In this document: positions 36,095-45,815 of the stretch, piece after piece
Numbering within the stretch: position 1 is the first letter of the stretch
Layout of the letters: each line of letters opens with the position of its first letter
Assembly: GCF_007860095.1 (NCBI RefSeq)
Contig: NZ_SJPT01000006.1
Span: 375,091-439,090, forward strand
DNA from: Novipirellula galeiformis
GTDB taxonomy: Bacteria > Planctomycetota > Planctomycetia > Pirellulales > Pirellulaceae
DNA length: 64,000 nt
Reading direction: 5' to 3'
Made by a program: the position numbers and the translations under genes
Notes under the pieces: model-generated
Told to the model about the DNA's origin: nothing
Databases searched by the model: none
The model's input: only the letters and a program-made list of their open reading frames with translations

Positions 36095-38215
36095 CTAAGA
36101 CAACGGTAACGACCAGAATGGTATCGCTGCGTGCGAGTCCGTCTCCCGCTTTATCAACGGGCGGTTATCCGGATCGCTTCCATGACGAATGAGATTGAAC
36201 ATGTCGTAAAGGACTGGTGCGGAATCGGCGAAATAGCCATGTCCGAGAAGTTCGGAAACCGGAAAGCCCTCAACCAAAATCGTGTCCACGCCCTCTACTC
36301 GCGTTACAGGTGGAGCCAAGCCAAGCCGAGGGAAATCGTGTAGTCGCTCGGACAAATGGACAGCCAAGTCACCTCGCGAAACGTAAGAAGTCATTCGTTT
36401 TGGGATCCCACGGAATGTCGGCGTTGCTTGCTTGAAGCGATCCACATCGATATCTGCTGCAGCGAAAATCAATTGCCCAAGCTCACCAGGAAGCTCTGCT
36501 GCAGTTGCGAGCTTCTCAAAGAGATTGACCGCGAGCCGGTTTCCCATGCTGTGGGCGACAACGTGCAAAGGGACGTCTGGAAACTTGCTCAAAATCTCGA
36601 ACACGAAATCGTGGCAATAGCTCACGCTAGTTTCGATCGTTGCTTCGTCCGCCGAGTACCCCATTGGAGATTCGGCCGACGGCCAGCTATAGAAAAATGT
36701 TGAACCTGGGATCTTCAAATCGACACCGAGTTGTCCGGCGCGAATCGCGGCATCGTTAAACGAATTCTGGAACCCATGAATAAACAGGAGATTGCAGTGA
36801 TTCCCCTCGGAACGCTGCATCCATGATCGAGCAAACGCGAAGAACTCTTCAGTTCCCATACCCTGCGTTCCGACGACACGTCTTTGATCGCTCTTTGCTG
36901 ATTTGAGCAACGCAAGAAATGCTTTCCCTACTCCTCCAAACTTGTGGGTCTTAGGAAGTTCAACCAGGCACGACCCTCGCCGCAATTCGTAGCCACGACG
37001 ATTTGAATACCCCTTGCTTAGATCGCTCGCATCAACTGGTTCGCGATTTGTTCCATAAAAAACAGTGTATTGCTTCGGTTCGCAGACGGGCTCCTCCGTT
37101 CGAGGGCGAAGTTTCTCCCAGATCGACTCGGGACGAACAGGCTTCCAGTTTCGCGATGGACGAGGCGTGGCGTTGGCGATCCCAAACATCGCTGCCCAAC
37201 GTTCGTCGGCTTCAACCAGATTGACACCGAACATGTCAGCAACAGCACGCGCACCATCAATTGAATAATCCTCCGTGTCCGCAAAGCCAACGACCAGCCG
37301 GATTGGTAGTTTAGTCAGGGCACCCAATCGCGCGACGAGACGAGTTAGCACCTTGGCGTACCCTTTGCCTCGTTCCTCTGGCCGAACGAAAAACTCATCG
37401 ACGTCGAGAAACCCGTCTCTTCGGATGCAAAACGCCCAAGCTAAGTACTCGTCGTTATCGATGTCGAAAATCTCAACGCAATGAACTCCGTCTCCGTATC
37501 TGTCCCCTAGTTTCCATCCGCGTGAGATAATCCCAGTTTCGCCATTCGTTGGTACAGACAATGCATGGGGCGTGATATTCCACGCAGACACGATCGACCT
37601 ATCCCAGTTCTCAATCGGGAACGTTCCGAAACTATCATCACCCCATTCTTGTCCCCATGAATTCGGAAACAGAAACCGACTCTGACTCGGGTCATACCCA
37701 AGTAATGGAAATGCATGAGACGTTTTGAATTGCGGGTCGTCACCAAGGATCGGAATATTGCCTTGCGGCGGATCGTACCAATCTTCGTTAATCTCGCAGG
37801 CAAATCGAACTTCCCTGCCTCGTTGAATTCGCTGGATTGCCTCTGTTGGGGATTGAACGCGGTGGTAGGAAAGCAATCGGAACCATCGAGCTTCTTTCCA
37901 GACTGTACCCGAGACTTGAGCATAAGGTGTGCCTGTGGGGTGAAGCCTACGTGTGACATTGCCGAACATCCGCTCGCTTCGCCAGTGCGAAATCCCCCAC
38001 ACACCAGTTATATCGTCTGGGTTTCGGTGCTCCAATTTGTGAGCGTTTTGATATGGCAAATTGCTTAAATGGCTGTCGACAAGATCGCTCGCTAAAAACT
38101 CAGGCGAAATCACCAAATCGACGTTACGACGTAACTCTCCAGCACGATCCAAAATCGGACTTGTCCATAGATACTGAAGCGTGGATGAAGCAATGCTTTT
38201 CTTGCGTACCCTCAC
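36095..38215 (-). CDS. Papain-like peptidase / GNAT / DUF900 alpha-beta hydrolase fusion
   Basis: 706 residues with a GTG start at 38215. Residues about 30-215 look like a C1 (papain) peptidase: His167 in SHAFPLLGY and Asn185 in NSWGQEWGDD are the expected catalytic His and Asn. The catalytic Cys and its N-terminal segment are missing, since an in-frame stop precedes the start. Residues about 225-345 are a GNAT domain with the acetyl-CoA loop RPEERGKGYAKVL. Residues about 380-690 are a DUF900-type alpha/beta hydrolase with the nucleophile elbow AHSMGNR (Ser556). The gene lies 65 bp after the GIY-YIG gene and is probably the last of that operon. The combination is unusual; function is unknown. 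Confidence 0.75.
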   Translation of the reverse strand: MRVRKKSIASSTLQYLWTSPILDRAGELRRNVDLVISPEFLASDLVDSHLSNLPYQNAHKLEHRNPDDITGVWGISHWRSERMFGNVTRRLHPTGTPYAQVSGTVWKEARWFRLLSYHRVQSPTEAIQRIQRGREVRFACEINEDWYDPPQGNIPILGDDPQFKTSHAFPLLGYDPSQSRFLFPNSWGQEWGDDSFGTFPIENWDRSIVSAWNITPHALSVPTNGETGIISRGWKLGDRYGDGVHCVEIFDIDNDEYLAWAFCIRRDGFLDVDEFFVRPEERGKGYAKVLTRLVARLGALTKLPIRLVVGFADTEDYSIDGARAVADMFGVNLVEADERWAAMFGIANATPRPSRNWKPVRPESIWEKLRPRTEEPVCEPKQYTVFYGTNREPVDASDLSKGYSNRRGYELRRGSCLVELPKTHKFGGVGKAFLALLKSAKSDQRRVVGTQGMGTEEFFAFARSWMQRSEGNHCNLLFIHGFQNSFNDAAIRAGQLGVDLKIPGSTFFYSWPSAESPMGYSADEATIETSVSYCHDFVFEILSKFPDVPLHVVAHSMGNRLAVNLFEKLATAAELPGELGQLIFAAADIDVDRFKQATPTFRGIPKRMTSYVSRGDLAVHLSERLHDFPRLGLAPPVTRVEGVDTILVEGFPVSELLGHGYFADSAPVLYDMFNLIRHGSDPDNRPLIKRETDSHAAIPFWSLPLS

Positions 38216-38280
38216 TGAACCCTTCCGATCTCAACCGTACTCTGATGCAGCCTATTTATGTTGGCCCAATTCACTAAAGC

Positions 38281-39495
38281 CTACCTTGGAACAATTTCTT
38301 CGCTCTCAGCATCGTAGCGATACTTTACGATTTCGCCGTTAACTAGCATCTCGATTGCCGCCTCGATCGTATGAAGTGGGATAACGAACCATTCGCGAGG
38401 CGTGTAGCGTTTGCTTGTGATACCGAAAACGTCGAGGTTCAAACAGGCATTTCCGAAAAAGCGGTGAAGCAGTTTTTCTAGCTTCTGCGGGTTTGCGTTG
38501 TAGACTTCGCACTCCATCGCCACCTGAACGTCCGCCATGAGGTAGGTCGGTTCCTGTGCCGCATTCTGAATTCGCGTTTTGACTGGCTGAGTCGAGAAAC
38601 CAATTTTGAACAAGTTATCGATTTCCTGAATGTTCGGGTCTTCGCTCAGTGAACGAAGCACGTACACGTAGCCGGTCGGTTCGTCCTCCGAATTGACCTT
38701 TAGTTTTTCGTCCAGCAGGTCGGGCTGATCGTGAGCGACGATCTGACGACTGTTTTCGTCTTTCCAGAATGCAGCTGCCAGCGAACGCAGCAGCATGTTT
38801 GATTCGGTGCCGTTGTCGAATACACAATACAGACGCGCATTGAAATTCCCGAACCCTTTCTTTTCCCATTTGCCGCGACCAGCGACGTAAACCATCATGC
38901 CTTGCAGAATGAAAATAGTTTCCGGTCGTATTTGACGTTCGCTCTTGAACGGAACAGTTTTCTTGACGCCAGACTTCAAGTCAGAATTCGCTTGCTTAAA
39001 GAGCGGCTCAAACTGGTCAAACTCGTTGCAGGGTTTTCGCTTCGCAACGTGGTCCTGCTTCGCTGCCTGCTTCGACACGTTCTTCAAAGTGAATATGTCG
39101 GCGGCGATTGCTTCCACATTGTTCGGATCCAGCAGCCCCAAAACGTCATCCGCCAAAATATCTTCAACGGAGTTGATTTCAATCGACGATCTCGCATTCT
39201 CTGAATTCAACACCACATCCGCCAGCAGATCATGCCGGTCATACTGCAACAACGAAGCTGCCTTATCCGGATCGGCACGAAGACCCTCAAGCCTGCTGGC
39301 AAGCTTCCGCTCGCCAATGTCGCGGCCCTTGGTTGGAACGCTTCCCTTTGCATCGATGAAGGTGTTGATCTCCTCGAACGATGCCACCAAGCGTTCGTCC
39401 GCCGTGATCGCCAAAGACACCTTCGGTCGGTGAACGAGCAGCCCAAGAGGATCATTGGCAAGAATGTCGGCCAGTTCCTTCTCGAAATCCATCAT
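38281..39495 (-). CDS. GIY-YIG (T5orf172-type) nuclease
   Basis: 404 residues. The C-terminal part reads TGYVYVLRSLSEDP, LFKIGFSTQPVKTRI and then NPQKLEKLLHRFF, the pattern of T5orf172/MUG113 GIY-YIG endonucleases (here GYVYVL and the conserved lysine and arginine). The N-terminal 270 residues include repeated ADxxGLL-type acidic motifs (LANDPLGLLV, LADDVLGLLD) that may mediate protein contacts. The start overlaps the end of the helicase gene by 4 bp (ATGA). It is probably the cleaving component working with the helicase and methyltransferase upstream. Confidence 0.85.
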   Translation of the reverse strand: MMDFEKELADILANDPLGLLVHRPKVSLAITADERLVASFEEINTFIDAKGSVPTKGRDIGERKLASRLEGLRADPDKAASLLQYDRHDLLADVVLNSENARSSIEINSVEDILADDVLGLLDPNNVEAIAADIFTLKNVSKQAAKQDHVAKRKPCNEFDQFEPLFKQANSDLKSGVKKTVPFKSERQIRPETIFILQGMMVYVAGRGKWEKKGFGNFNARLYCVFDNGTESNMLLRSLAAAFWKDENSRQIVAHDQPDLLDEKLKVNSEDEPTGYVYVLRSLSEDPNIQEIDNLFKIGFSTQPVKTRIQNAAQEPTYLMADVQVAMECEVYNANPQKLEKLLHRFFGNACLNLDVFGITSKRYTPREWFVIPLHTIEAAIEMLVNGEIVKYRYDAESEEIVPR

Positions 39496-41456
39496 TCGAC
39501 ACCTTCTGAAACTGCAGTCGCCGCTTGCTGAGCAGCCAGTTGTCGGCGCTTGTTCGTGAGGTAGACAATTGCTTCAGCTAGCCGCTTCTCAAGTGGTTCG
39601 GCAGACTTAATGTCTGGCTGGCGACCATGGCTTTCGATGAACGGTTTCATTTTATCACGATACAGCAGAACCGCTTCTTCGTCTGTCATCGCGATTCGCC
39701 CAGCATCGATCGACTGCTGGATCACCTTTAGCAAACCGGCTGTTACCGACTTGGAAAGAATCTCGAAAGCCTTTTGGAACGGATTCACACGATCAATCAA
39801 ATCGATATTCAACTCGTCGATGTTCACGAACTTGTTTGCCATCAAAACGAACTTCTTACCGCCAACTTCTTTGATCTCTCCGTTCTTAATAACCGAGTCG
39901 ACGACGACGTGTTGACGAAGTTCTTCGATCTCGGCGTCGCTAAGTTCTGGGTATTTCTTCATGATGACCTTGGGAATCATCACTTTGTTAATAACTTCGG
40001 GATCGATGAACTCACCAGGCAATACCTGCAGCATCTTGCTGTCCTGAAGGATCGTCGCTTTCAAATCGTTCAAGTCGGATTCGACGATTTCTTTGACACG
40101 AGCGGTACTCGGCTCTTTGAATCCTCGAATCTTCAGTGTGCCGGCTTCCTCGGTTTCATCGCCAAATTTCTTTGTCTTGAATTTGAAGTTCGGTGCGAGT
40201 ACTTGCTCCATCAACAACGAGGCTGTGATCGCCTTGAGCATATTGTTCACCGACAGCTTCACTTGGTCGTCTGCTGCGTCCGGCTGAGCGATCAGATTCG
40301 TGAATTGAGCATGCGTTTTGTTGTCGCTGTCGCGTGTTGCTCGTCCAATGATTTGGATGATTTCGGTGAGAGAACCGCGATAGCCGACTGTCAAAGCGTG
40401 CTCGCAATACGGCCAGTCGAATCCTTCCTTCGCCATCCCGAGAGCGATGATCAAATCCATGTCGTCGACGTCCTTCATTTGTCGAAGATACGAGACGACC
40501 TTATCTCGGTCACTCGGAGTGTCGTTCACCAAGTCAGCGACCTTGATCAATTTTCCGTCGGTCTTTCGCTTGACGAATATCACTCCGGAGTCAGGATCAA
40601 CGCGAGCGACATCGCCGATGATGTCCAGAATCGAATCGACTTCCTTATGCTTGTCCTTCGTCGATTCGCCCGCGTTCACGTTTGGGATGTGCAGAATCGT
40701 TTTCTTGTCGGTGTCGAGCACTTCATCGATGGCGCTGAGATATCGGCCTTGGTAGAAATGGTAGCCGATCCCAAGAGTCTTCAAATGCGTGTAGCCGTTG
40801 AGTTGCTCGTAGTAGTTGTAGGTGACCTTGCTAAACTTCGCTTCATCTTCTGGTGAGAGAACGGGCAAGGTGTCGCCACGGAAATACGATCCTGTCATCG
40901 CAATGATGTGCGCCGATGTATTCGACATGATCGAACGCAACACTTCGCCAAGCCGATTGTCGGCGTCGGCGGAAACGTGATGGAACTCGTCAATCGCCAA
41001 TAGCACATCGTTGAAGTCCGTAGTTTCCACAGCATCGAACGCAAATCTCAGCGTCGCGTGAGTGCAAATGCAAATGGCTTCATTGGGATCGGCCAAGAAT
41101 TTCTGAACCGCCTTAACTTTGCTTTTGTCACCACCCGGCGTGCAAAGGTTGTAGTCCGGATTGAATCGCCAGTCAGCGAAGAATCCATGGTCCGTCAAAT
41201 CTGTCTGATCAAACGAGCCGCCGATCGAACGTTCGGGAACGGCGACGATCACTTTCTTAATTCCTTGGTTGAACAATTTGTCCAATCCAAGAAACATCAA
41301 GGCACGTGATTTCCCAGACGCTGGAGGCGCTTTCAGGAGTAGGTATTGCGAAGCGCGTGCCTCAAATGCGCGTGCTTGCATATCTCTCATGCCCATTGAA
41401 TTCGTGGACAAGCTGCGTCCGGTTTGTGCGTAGGAAACGTTTACAAGGTTAGGCAT
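39492..41456 (-). CDS. SF2 DEAD/DEAH-type helicase of the island operon
   Basis: 654 residues from the ATG at 41456, which overlaps the methyltransferase end by 8 bp; an upstream in-frame GTG would add five residues. Walker A is APPASGKS, the DExx motif is LLAIDEFHHVS and motif VI is QIIGRATRD, so this is a complete SF2 motor. The C-terminal 200 residues are helical. The role is presumably DNA translocation or unwinding for the linked nuclease and methyltransferase. Confidence 0.88.
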   Translation of the reverse strand: MPNLVNVSYAQTGRSLSTNSMGMRDMQARAFEARASQYLLLKAPPASGKSRALMFLGLDKLFNQGIKKVIVAVPERSIGGSFDQTDLTDHGFFADWRFNPDYNLCTPGGDKSKVKAVQKFLADPNEAICICTHATLRFAFDAVETTDFNDVLLAIDEFHHVSADADNRLGEVLRSIMSNTSAHIIAMTGSYFRGDTLPVLSPEDEAKFSKVTYNYYEQLNGYTHLKTLGIGYHFYQGRYLSAIDEVLDTDKKTILHIPNVNAGESTKDKHKEVDSILDIIGDVARVDPDSGVIFVKRKTDGKLIKVADLVNDTPSDRDKVVSYLRQMKDVDDMDLIIALGMAKEGFDWPYCEHALTVGYRGSLTEIIQIIGRATRDSDNKTHAQFTNLIAQPDAADDQVKLSVNNMLKAITASLLMEQVLAPNFKFKTKKFGDETEEAGTLKIRGFKEPSTARVKEIVESDLNDLKATILQDSKMLQVLPGEFIDPEVINKVMIPKVIMKKYPELSDAEIEELRQHVVVDSVIKNGEIKEVGGKKFVLMANKFVNIDELNIDLIDRVNPFQKAFEILSKSVTAGLLKVIQQSIDAGRIAMTDEEAVLLYRDKMKPFIESHGRQPDIKSAEPLEKRLAEAIVYLTNKRRQLAAQQAATAVSEGVE

Positions 41457-44103
41457 CAGCTTTGGACCCACGTATAATTAGTTCACTATATCGTTGCAGC
41501 AACACTTCAATCCTCTCATCGTCATCTTTGAACGGCTTGCTTCGATAGCAACGTTCGACGGTCTCATCCAACCGCTGGTGCATTTCTCGAAGAGACCCTG
41601 GCATTTTTGAGGGCGCATACAAATCGGAGAGTGTTTTCTCGGGGTGTTCTTCACGCGAATCAATAACGCCAAAGACACACGATTCAATTTCCTGTTTTTG
41701 TGATTCTGCGAGGTCAGGAAATGGGAAAGTGTTGTAGCAAAGAGCAGAAGCGTATCGCAGGTCTGTCTTCAAGCGTCCGGCAACCGTTCGAACCCAGGTC
41801 ACGTGAAGTCGAGAAGAGACAACCCCGAATACCCAAGGCGGTGGATCGTATATGGCCATAGCGGAATGCAGGATAATTGCTCGGTTATCGAGAAATCCAA
41901 TTGGAATGTATTCTCGCTTTTCAGAGGATACAGCCGGAACAATGATCGAGTTGGACTTTGCTGTATGCGTATATCGGAACTGATGCGAACGGCTTACGAG
42001 CCCCCGAGCGACTTCACCTCCAGAAGCGCGAAACTGTCGCGTCTTGTCGATGCGTTTAGCAATTTCCGGAATCTTCATCGCCGCCTCGACGTCTTCGTCC
42101 TCAAGCCAGATACACCAACGGTCAATTCCACTCAAAAAATTTGACGATCCAAAGGTCGGTCTGATCCATTTCTCCATTTCCGGATGCTTGGCAAGCAAAC
42201 TTTCACGTTCGGGAGATGTCAGCAACAAATTCTTTCCGTCGTAAGGGTTGTTGCCAGTTATCATCGTTGGCAAGGCACTAAGTGACTTCGCTGTAGGAGC
42301 GACAATTACATCCACTCCAGGAGCCAGATATGCGTTGATAAACCGTACGTTTCGTTTTCCATGGTCATCGTAGATCACCACTGCGTCTGGTTGATTCGCA
42401 AGCCCGATGATCGAGCACGTGATCTGAGCATTGCCCTTTGCGTTGTTGGACCATTTGAAAGGCTTGTGTGCGAAATGGATTTGCACACCCAGGCGAAAGA
42501 CTAATGGCCAAAGTTGCGGAACCTGCGACCCCTGGCATATCGAGCTTGTCGTCACGAAGGCGCTTCGAGCGTTAGCGTTCTCGGACACATACCTTGCTGC
42601 TTTCATGAACCAAGAAGCAATGTAATCAAGCTGCCCACAGTTTTTGGCATTCTCAAACACCAAATCCATGTCTGACTTTTGTTCAGCCGACTGTGACTTG
42701 CCCCCAAGGTATGGAGGGTTCCCCAATATGTAGACTTCATTTTCGCTGTCAGATGGGCACACCTCTTCCCAATCGATACGTGTTGCATTTTCGTGCGCGA
42801 CATGGCCTCCATCGTGAAGCGGTAGCGTCGGCCTCGCACTTCCAAAGACAGATTCAAACGCCAGATTCATTTGGTGTTCGGCCAGCCAGAGTGAAAGCTT
42901 CGCTGTCTCAGCCGCGAAGCCGTCAATCTCGATGCCGTAGAACTGAGTCAGTTGAATTTTGCTCTCGAATTGAAACGACTGCTGATCGCCGTAAATTCTC
43001 TGAAAGATCTCGATTTCGAGTTTAGAAAGCTCTTTATACGCGATGATGAGAAAGTTACCGCTGCCGCAAGCCGGATCGAAAACGCGAATTCGGTAAAGCC
43101 TTTCAAGTAAAGATTCGAGTTTCTTGCGGTTCGATCCCGCCTTGTCGAGTTCGGCCCGAAGCGATTCCAAGAACAACGGCTCGATCACTTTCATGATATT
43201 TAGAACCGACGTGTAGTGGATTCCGAGATTCCCGCGTTCGCTGCTGTGCACGACGGCTTGAATCATCGATCCGAAGATATCTGGATTTATGTCTCGCCAA
43301 TTCAAACTGCCGCAATCCAGAATGATCTTACGTGACTGCACATCGAACTTTGGTACCGGGTGCTCGTCGCAGAACAACCCTCCATTAACGTAAGGGAAAT
43401 CAGCCAAGTACTTCGGCAGGTCTCTGCGGTCTTCAACTGCCAGCACTTTAAAGAGTCGTGTAAGGTACTGCTGCAGATCGCTTCCATCGGGTGCGGTGTG
43501 TGAATCTATCGCTTTCGTGAATTGATCTTCCGCGAATATGCGAGTGTCTTCAGCGAAGAAGCAGAATAGCAAACGTGCAAGAAAGATATTCAGTGAATGC
43601 CGTTCTGTATCAGTCTTGGGCGGATTGGATTCGAGTATCAGATCGTAAAGCCGGCCCATCTTCTCGGCCGCTCGAATGTCCGCAACGCTCTCGCTCCGCA
43701 GTTGCGATTTCTCCATGCCAGCCCAGGGCAAGAAGAAATCAAAGTGTTTGGCGAGGTCACTTAGCGGAGTCTCAAGTGAATCATCAGTCTTCGTGTCGGA
43801 CGCGAGCAGCGTCTCGCCATCCGTCACAACCACAAATCGTGGCTTCGCAGACTTCACACGAGAATTTGATTTCAGTTGATCCACCAATCCATGCAAGTCC
43901 GCAGAATCGTGATGGGCATAGCAAACACGATTCTTCCAGAGCAAATCGCAGTCGCCTTTTCCTAGGTTCGATGTTCCCTTTCGCAAGCGAGTAATCGAGG
44001 CTTTGGGCAGTTCGTAGGCGAGCAACAAGTCGTAGATGAAATTTTCAGCGTCAAATCCGTCAGTCAGTTCACGAATGATTTCTTCAAGTTGCTCAATATT
44101 CAT
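41449..44103 (-). CDS. Class I SAM-dependent DNA methyltransferase (MmeI-like architecture)
   Basis: 884 residues. The SAM motif VFDPACGSGNFL (341-352) and catalytic NPPY (462-465) identify an N6-adenine or N4-cytosine DNA methyltransferase with a large C-terminal recognition region. The N-terminal domain (about 45-130: GKGDCDLLWKNRVCYAHHDS then FVVVTDGETLL) looks like the PD-(D/E)XK domain of type IIG enzymes, but the E-x-K of the active site is replaced by YAHH, so it is probably not a nuclease. Cutting may have passed to the downstream GIY-YIG protein. The start overlaps the upstream HTH gene (ATGA). Confidence 0.88.
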   Translation of the reverse strand: MNIEQLEEIIRELTDGFDAENFIYDLLLAYELPKASITRLRKGTSNLGKGDCDLLWKNRVCYAHHDSADLHGLVDQLKSNSRVKSAKPRFVVVTDGETLLASDTKTDDSLETPLSDLAKHFDFFLPWAGMEKSQLRSESVADIRAAEKMGRLYDLILESNPPKTDTERHSLNIFLARLLFCFFAEDTRIFAEDQFTKAIDSHTAPDGSDLQQYLTRLFKVLAVEDRRDLPKYLADFPYVNGGLFCDEHPVPKFDVQSRKIILDCGSLNWRDINPDIFGSMIQAVVHSSERGNLGIHYTSVLNIMKVIEPLFLESLRAELDKAGSNRKKLESLLERLYRIRVFDPACGSGNFLIIAYKELSKLEIEIFQRIYGDQQSFQFESKIQLTQFYGIEIDGFAAETAKLSLWLAEHQMNLAFESVFGSARPTLPLHDGGHVAHENATRIDWEEVCPSDSENEVYILGNPPYLGGKSQSAEQKSDMDLVFENAKNCGQLDYIASWFMKAARYVSENANARSAFVTTSSICQGSQVPQLWPLVFRLGVQIHFAHKPFKWSNNAKGNAQITCSIIGLANQPDAVVIYDDHGKRNVRFINAYLAPGVDVIVAPTAKSLSALPTMITGNNPYDGKNLLLTSPERESLLAKHPEMEKWIRPTFGSSNFLSGIDRWCIWLEDEDVEAAMKIPEIAKRIDKTRQFRASGGEVARGLVSRSHQFRYTHTAKSNSIIVPAVSSEKREYIPIGFLDNRAIILHSAMAIYDPPPWVFGVVSSRLHVTWVRTVAGRLKTDLRYASALCYNTFPFPDLAESQKQEIESCVFGVIDSREEHPEKTLSDLYAPSKMPGSLREMHQRLDETVERCYRSKPFKDDDERIEVLLQRYSELIIRGSKADA

Positions 44104-44315
44104 CGCGGCTTCTTACCTGCGGGATGTTTCGTCTCGGTCTCGTCGCTCGTGTCCAGCCAGCGATCAATGACGTCTCGTTTGAATCGCCAGTGCTTGCCGA
44201 CCTTCTGGCCAGGGACCTTTCCTTCTTGAACGAGCTTGTAGAGCGTCGATTTGGAGACTTTTAAGTAGGTCGCCAGTTCGTCGATCGTTAGCACTTCGTC
44301 GTGTTTGGCTTGCAT
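44100..44315 (-). CDS. Excisionase-family helix-turn-helix protein
   Basis: 71 residues. LTIDELATYLKVSKSTLYKL followed by VQEGKVPGQKVGKHWRF is a standard MerR/excisionase (Xis-type) winged helix-turn-helix. It overlaps the methyltransferase start by ATGA. As first gene of the operon it more likely regulates these genes than drives excision, though an excision role for the island cannot be excluded. Confidence 0.85.
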   Translation of the reverse strand: MQAKHDEVLTIDELATYLKVSKSTLYKLVQEGKVPGQKVGKHWRFKRDVIDRWLDTSDETETKHPAGKKPR

Positions 44316-44396
44316 GGCGTTGCCAATGTTTTGGTGAGCGTAGTTTGCCCCTGTGACACGTTTGATCGTTCAGAAGGGGGATTGTCTCCCTAGCTA

Positions 44397-45161
44397 TCAG
44401 TTGTTGTCAATTAGTGGTAAGGCAATAAGAAAGACCGGCCGCCTTTCGACGGCCGGCCATGCGTTTCGCTTGGACGGTTGCTGGGCGCTGATCCAGGTCC
44501 GTTGGTCACGTTCGTAAATCTGCTTGAAATCGAACGGGGTTGACTGGTCACAAATTTGTCGGAACGATGTGGCGACCAGCGTTCCGGCATCCGTGGCCAA
44601 AGTTGCCGCGTAGTCGGCGGCCGGAGGCATACCGAACCGTTCGGGGCTGTAGAATTCGACCGACCGCACATCGTAGCTCAGGCGGCGAGCGCGGGCGTAC
44701 AGGTGGTAGGCGATCCGCATGAACCGGACTTCGGGCGTGGTCCACTGTGGCGTCGTTCGTCGCCGTCTTCGTCTTGCGAAACGGCCTCGGCGCTTCGGCG
44801 CGGATGGGTTGCTGGTTGTACGGACGCGGTTTAAAGAGCGACGGGCGTTCCAGACAGTGGGGGACAGTTCGCGCAGCGACGTTCCGAGCAGCTTGTTGTA
44901 CGTTCGCTCGGGGAAGTCTGGCTGGATATTGAGATCGCCCAGAACATTCACTGGCCCGCGCCGTCCGTCCCAATCGGGAAACGTATGGTGCTGATGCATA
45001 TGGACGCTGGACGACGTGTAGCCTTAACAAATCGTGTTGGCCCCGAACAGCGGAGGTAGACTCGTTTGCGGGATCACCCAAAGCGGCGATCCGGATAGCT
45101 CAGCGGGCGCAACGCGGTAGCAGAGGTCTCTGGCGTCCGAAATGACTCGTTCCATGTCCAT
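44397..45161 (-). pseudogene. Unrecognised gene split by an in-frame TAA
   Basis: An ATG at 45161 with a purine-rich AAGGA upstream opens a frame reading MDMERVISDARDLCYRVAPA and on to ANTIC, then a TAA (45024-45026). The same frame continues without a break as GYTSSSV, then from a later ATG at 44999 through about 200 codons (VRFMRIAYHLYARARRLSYD, VEFYSPERFG) to 44397. The continuous reading after the stop suggests one ancestral gene of about 254 codons with a nonsense mutation; the downstream part might still be translated. Function is not recognised. Confidence 0.55.
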
Positions 45162-45338
45162 GGGTGCATCCTTGCGGGAGAATGGGCTCGCCGAAACGAG
45201 TTTTTATGTGTTTTGTGGGCTGGAGTTCGTTCGGGAAATTGCAATAAACTGCAATAAGTAGGGCGGCGGTTCCCGTAGGCGTGACGGGAGAACCGATTTT
45301 CGCCGGAGTACCTATCTCATTCTGTCTTGGAGATTTTC

Positions 45339-45815
45339 GTGACATTCAATCCAAGAATTCTGTTCTACGGCCCCTCAGCTGTTGGCAAGTCAACATTGCT
45401 TCGGAGCGTTACGTCACTCGTTGACGAACGTGTAATTCGAGCGAACGTTGTCGACCTAGAAAACATTCCCCGCTCCCTTCGGTGCAAAGCGGTTGGCGAG
45501 ATATTTAGTTGGAATAGCTATGGCCCGCTCTTTGTTGGTGCAGCGGAGCTATATCCACCAAAACATTTTCCTTGGAGCGAATGGCGAGTTGTTGCGTTGA
45601 TTCCACAAGACGAAGTTCAGTACATGCAAAGAGTTGGATGTCGAAATAGAGTCAACCCCGGCAAAGCAGACCAGAACGAAATCGAGAATTTGGGGGCGAT
45701 TCGTCGTAATGTACGTGCAAACTCGAGTCGAATAGCGATCGAAATTGACCCTTTGCAATACGAAAATCGACCGCACGATTTATTGCGAGCAATCCTTGAC
45801 ACACTTTCGTCCTGA
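45339..45815 (+). CDS. Small P-loop NTP-binding protein
   Basis: 158 residues from the GTG at 45339, which has a GGAG box 6 bases upstream; a TTG four codons earlier is less likely. The N terminus RILFYGPSAVGKSTLLRSV carries a Walker A motif (GPSAVGKS); no clear Walker B is seen beyond DLENIPRS. The length fits a small kinase-like or guanylate-kinase-like P-loop protein. It lies in an AT-richer part of the island and precedes a HEPN-domain gene on the same strand, 395 bp away. Function is unknown. Confidence 0.75.
   Translation: MTFNPRILFYGPSAVGKSTLLRSVTSLVDERVIRANVVDLENIPRSLRCKAVGEIFSWNSYGPLFVGAAELYPPKHFPWSEWRVVALIPQDEVQYMQRVGCRNRVNPGKADQNEIENLGAIRRNVRANSSRIAIEIDPLQYENRPHDLLRAILDTLSS

Noticed and set aside
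45085..45150. A tRNA-like opening (GGATAGCTCAGCGGG) near the broken island gene
   Set aside because: No matching acceptor stem, anticodon stem or T arm follows, and the stretch is coding in the minus-strand gene starting at 45161.
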